Source of the DNA: Methylotenera sp.
GTDB lineage: Bacteria > Pseudomonadota > Gammaproteobacteria > Burkholderiales > Methylophilaceae
Length of the DNA stretch: 64,000 bases
Assembly: GCF_029945705.1 (NCBI RefSeq)
Contig: NZ_JAQSDC010000045.1
Coordinates: 48,583 to 112,582 of the forward strand
Reading direction: 5' to 3'
Each line of letters begins with the position of its first letter. Position 1 is the first letter of the stretch. Position numbers and translations under genes: made by a program. The notes beneath the pieces were generated by a model, which saw only the letters and a list, made by a program, of their open reading frames with translations, did not search any database and was not told the origin of the DNA. Positions 63,962-64,000 of the stretch are shown here, one piece after another.

Positions 63962-64000
63962 ATAAAGTGGACACTACCACTTCAGACAAGCTCTTCCTGT
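63949..64000. mobile_element. Probable insertion sequence end (left terminus only)
   Basis: From about TG at 63949 the sequence no longer fits the PAS domain and reads TGACCCCTGTTGAATAAAG then TGGACACTACC, resembling the TGACCC...GTGGACAC ends of IS3-type elements as I recall them. Only about 50 bases are visible, with no transposase. The other end and the target duplication lie beyond the window. The family is not certain. Confidence 0.45.

Overview
The window looks like chromosome of an AT-rich methylotrophic betaproteobacterium of the Methylophilaceae (Methylotenera-like). Two things point there. The window carries genes of the tetrahydromethanopterin/methylofuran C1 pathway: an fhc operon and a cofactor-biosynthesis cluster. 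The housekeeping gene order is also betaproteobacterial (ndk-rlmN-pilW-rodZ-ispG-hisS-yfgM-bamB-der; hfq-hflX-hflK-hflC-DUF2065-hisZ-purA; ffs next to dnaX-ybaB-recR). The genus is inferred, not proven.

Layout. 1-5326 (minus): formyltransferase/hydrolase operon fhcB-fhcA-(PNPOx-like flavoprotein)-fhcD-fhcC; fhcC runs off the left edge. 5692-17006 (plus): ndk, rlmN, pilW, rodZ, ispG, hisS, two orphan peptide-ABC ATPases, a YfgM-like protein, bamB, der. 17063-24752: a small cytochrome-b-like membrane gene broken by an in-frame TGA, a ferritin-like protein, bamD, rluD with an acidic tail, pgeF, a DODA-type dioxygenase, a ZIP transporter, rimO. 24813-28022: accessory stretch with a small lipoprotein, a non-coding repeat element rich in inverted repeats, an HxlR regulator facing a flavodoxin-like quinone reductase, a hypothetical gene and a TetR repressor. 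28313-34248: RND tripartite efflux operon, with a perfect 17-bp-arm palindrome between it and the TetR gene. 34290-36029: a large unrecognised protein. 36252-44287: gltX, hfq-hflX-hflKC-DUF2065-hisZ-purA. 44589-47898: four overlapping genes for methanopterin/methylofuran-type cofactor synthesis. 48049-54825: OmpA-like porin, mtaD-type deaminase, ubiG, gph, then recR, ybaB and dnaX on the minus strand, followed by the 4.5S RNA gene. 55234-64000: signalling region with a diguanylate cyclase, a PAS-histidine kinase, a NarL-type regulator behind a sigma54-type promoter, a hybrid kinase and a receiver-PAS gene that stops abruptly, probably at an insertion sequence.

How the parts fit. The 44.6-47.9 kb cluster would help make the C1-carrier cofactors used by the Fhc complex at the left edge, which releases formate from formyl-carrier. 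Most of the rest is core cell biology: outer-membrane assembly, translation and RNA modification, membrane proteolysis control and replication.

Most notable: (i) a flavin-type split-barrel gene inside the fhc operon; (ii) a dnaX slippery site A AAA AAC with a -1-frame stop two codons on and a downstream hairpin, predicting a 415-residue gamma subunit; (iii) a correctly spaced -24/-12 sigma54 promoter before the response regulator; (iv) the large efflux operator palindrome; (v) two small genes each interrupted by one in-frame stop; (vi) the likely IS junction at the right edge. I did not find a CRISPR array, tRNA, rRNA, prophage or a clearly new multi-gene system.
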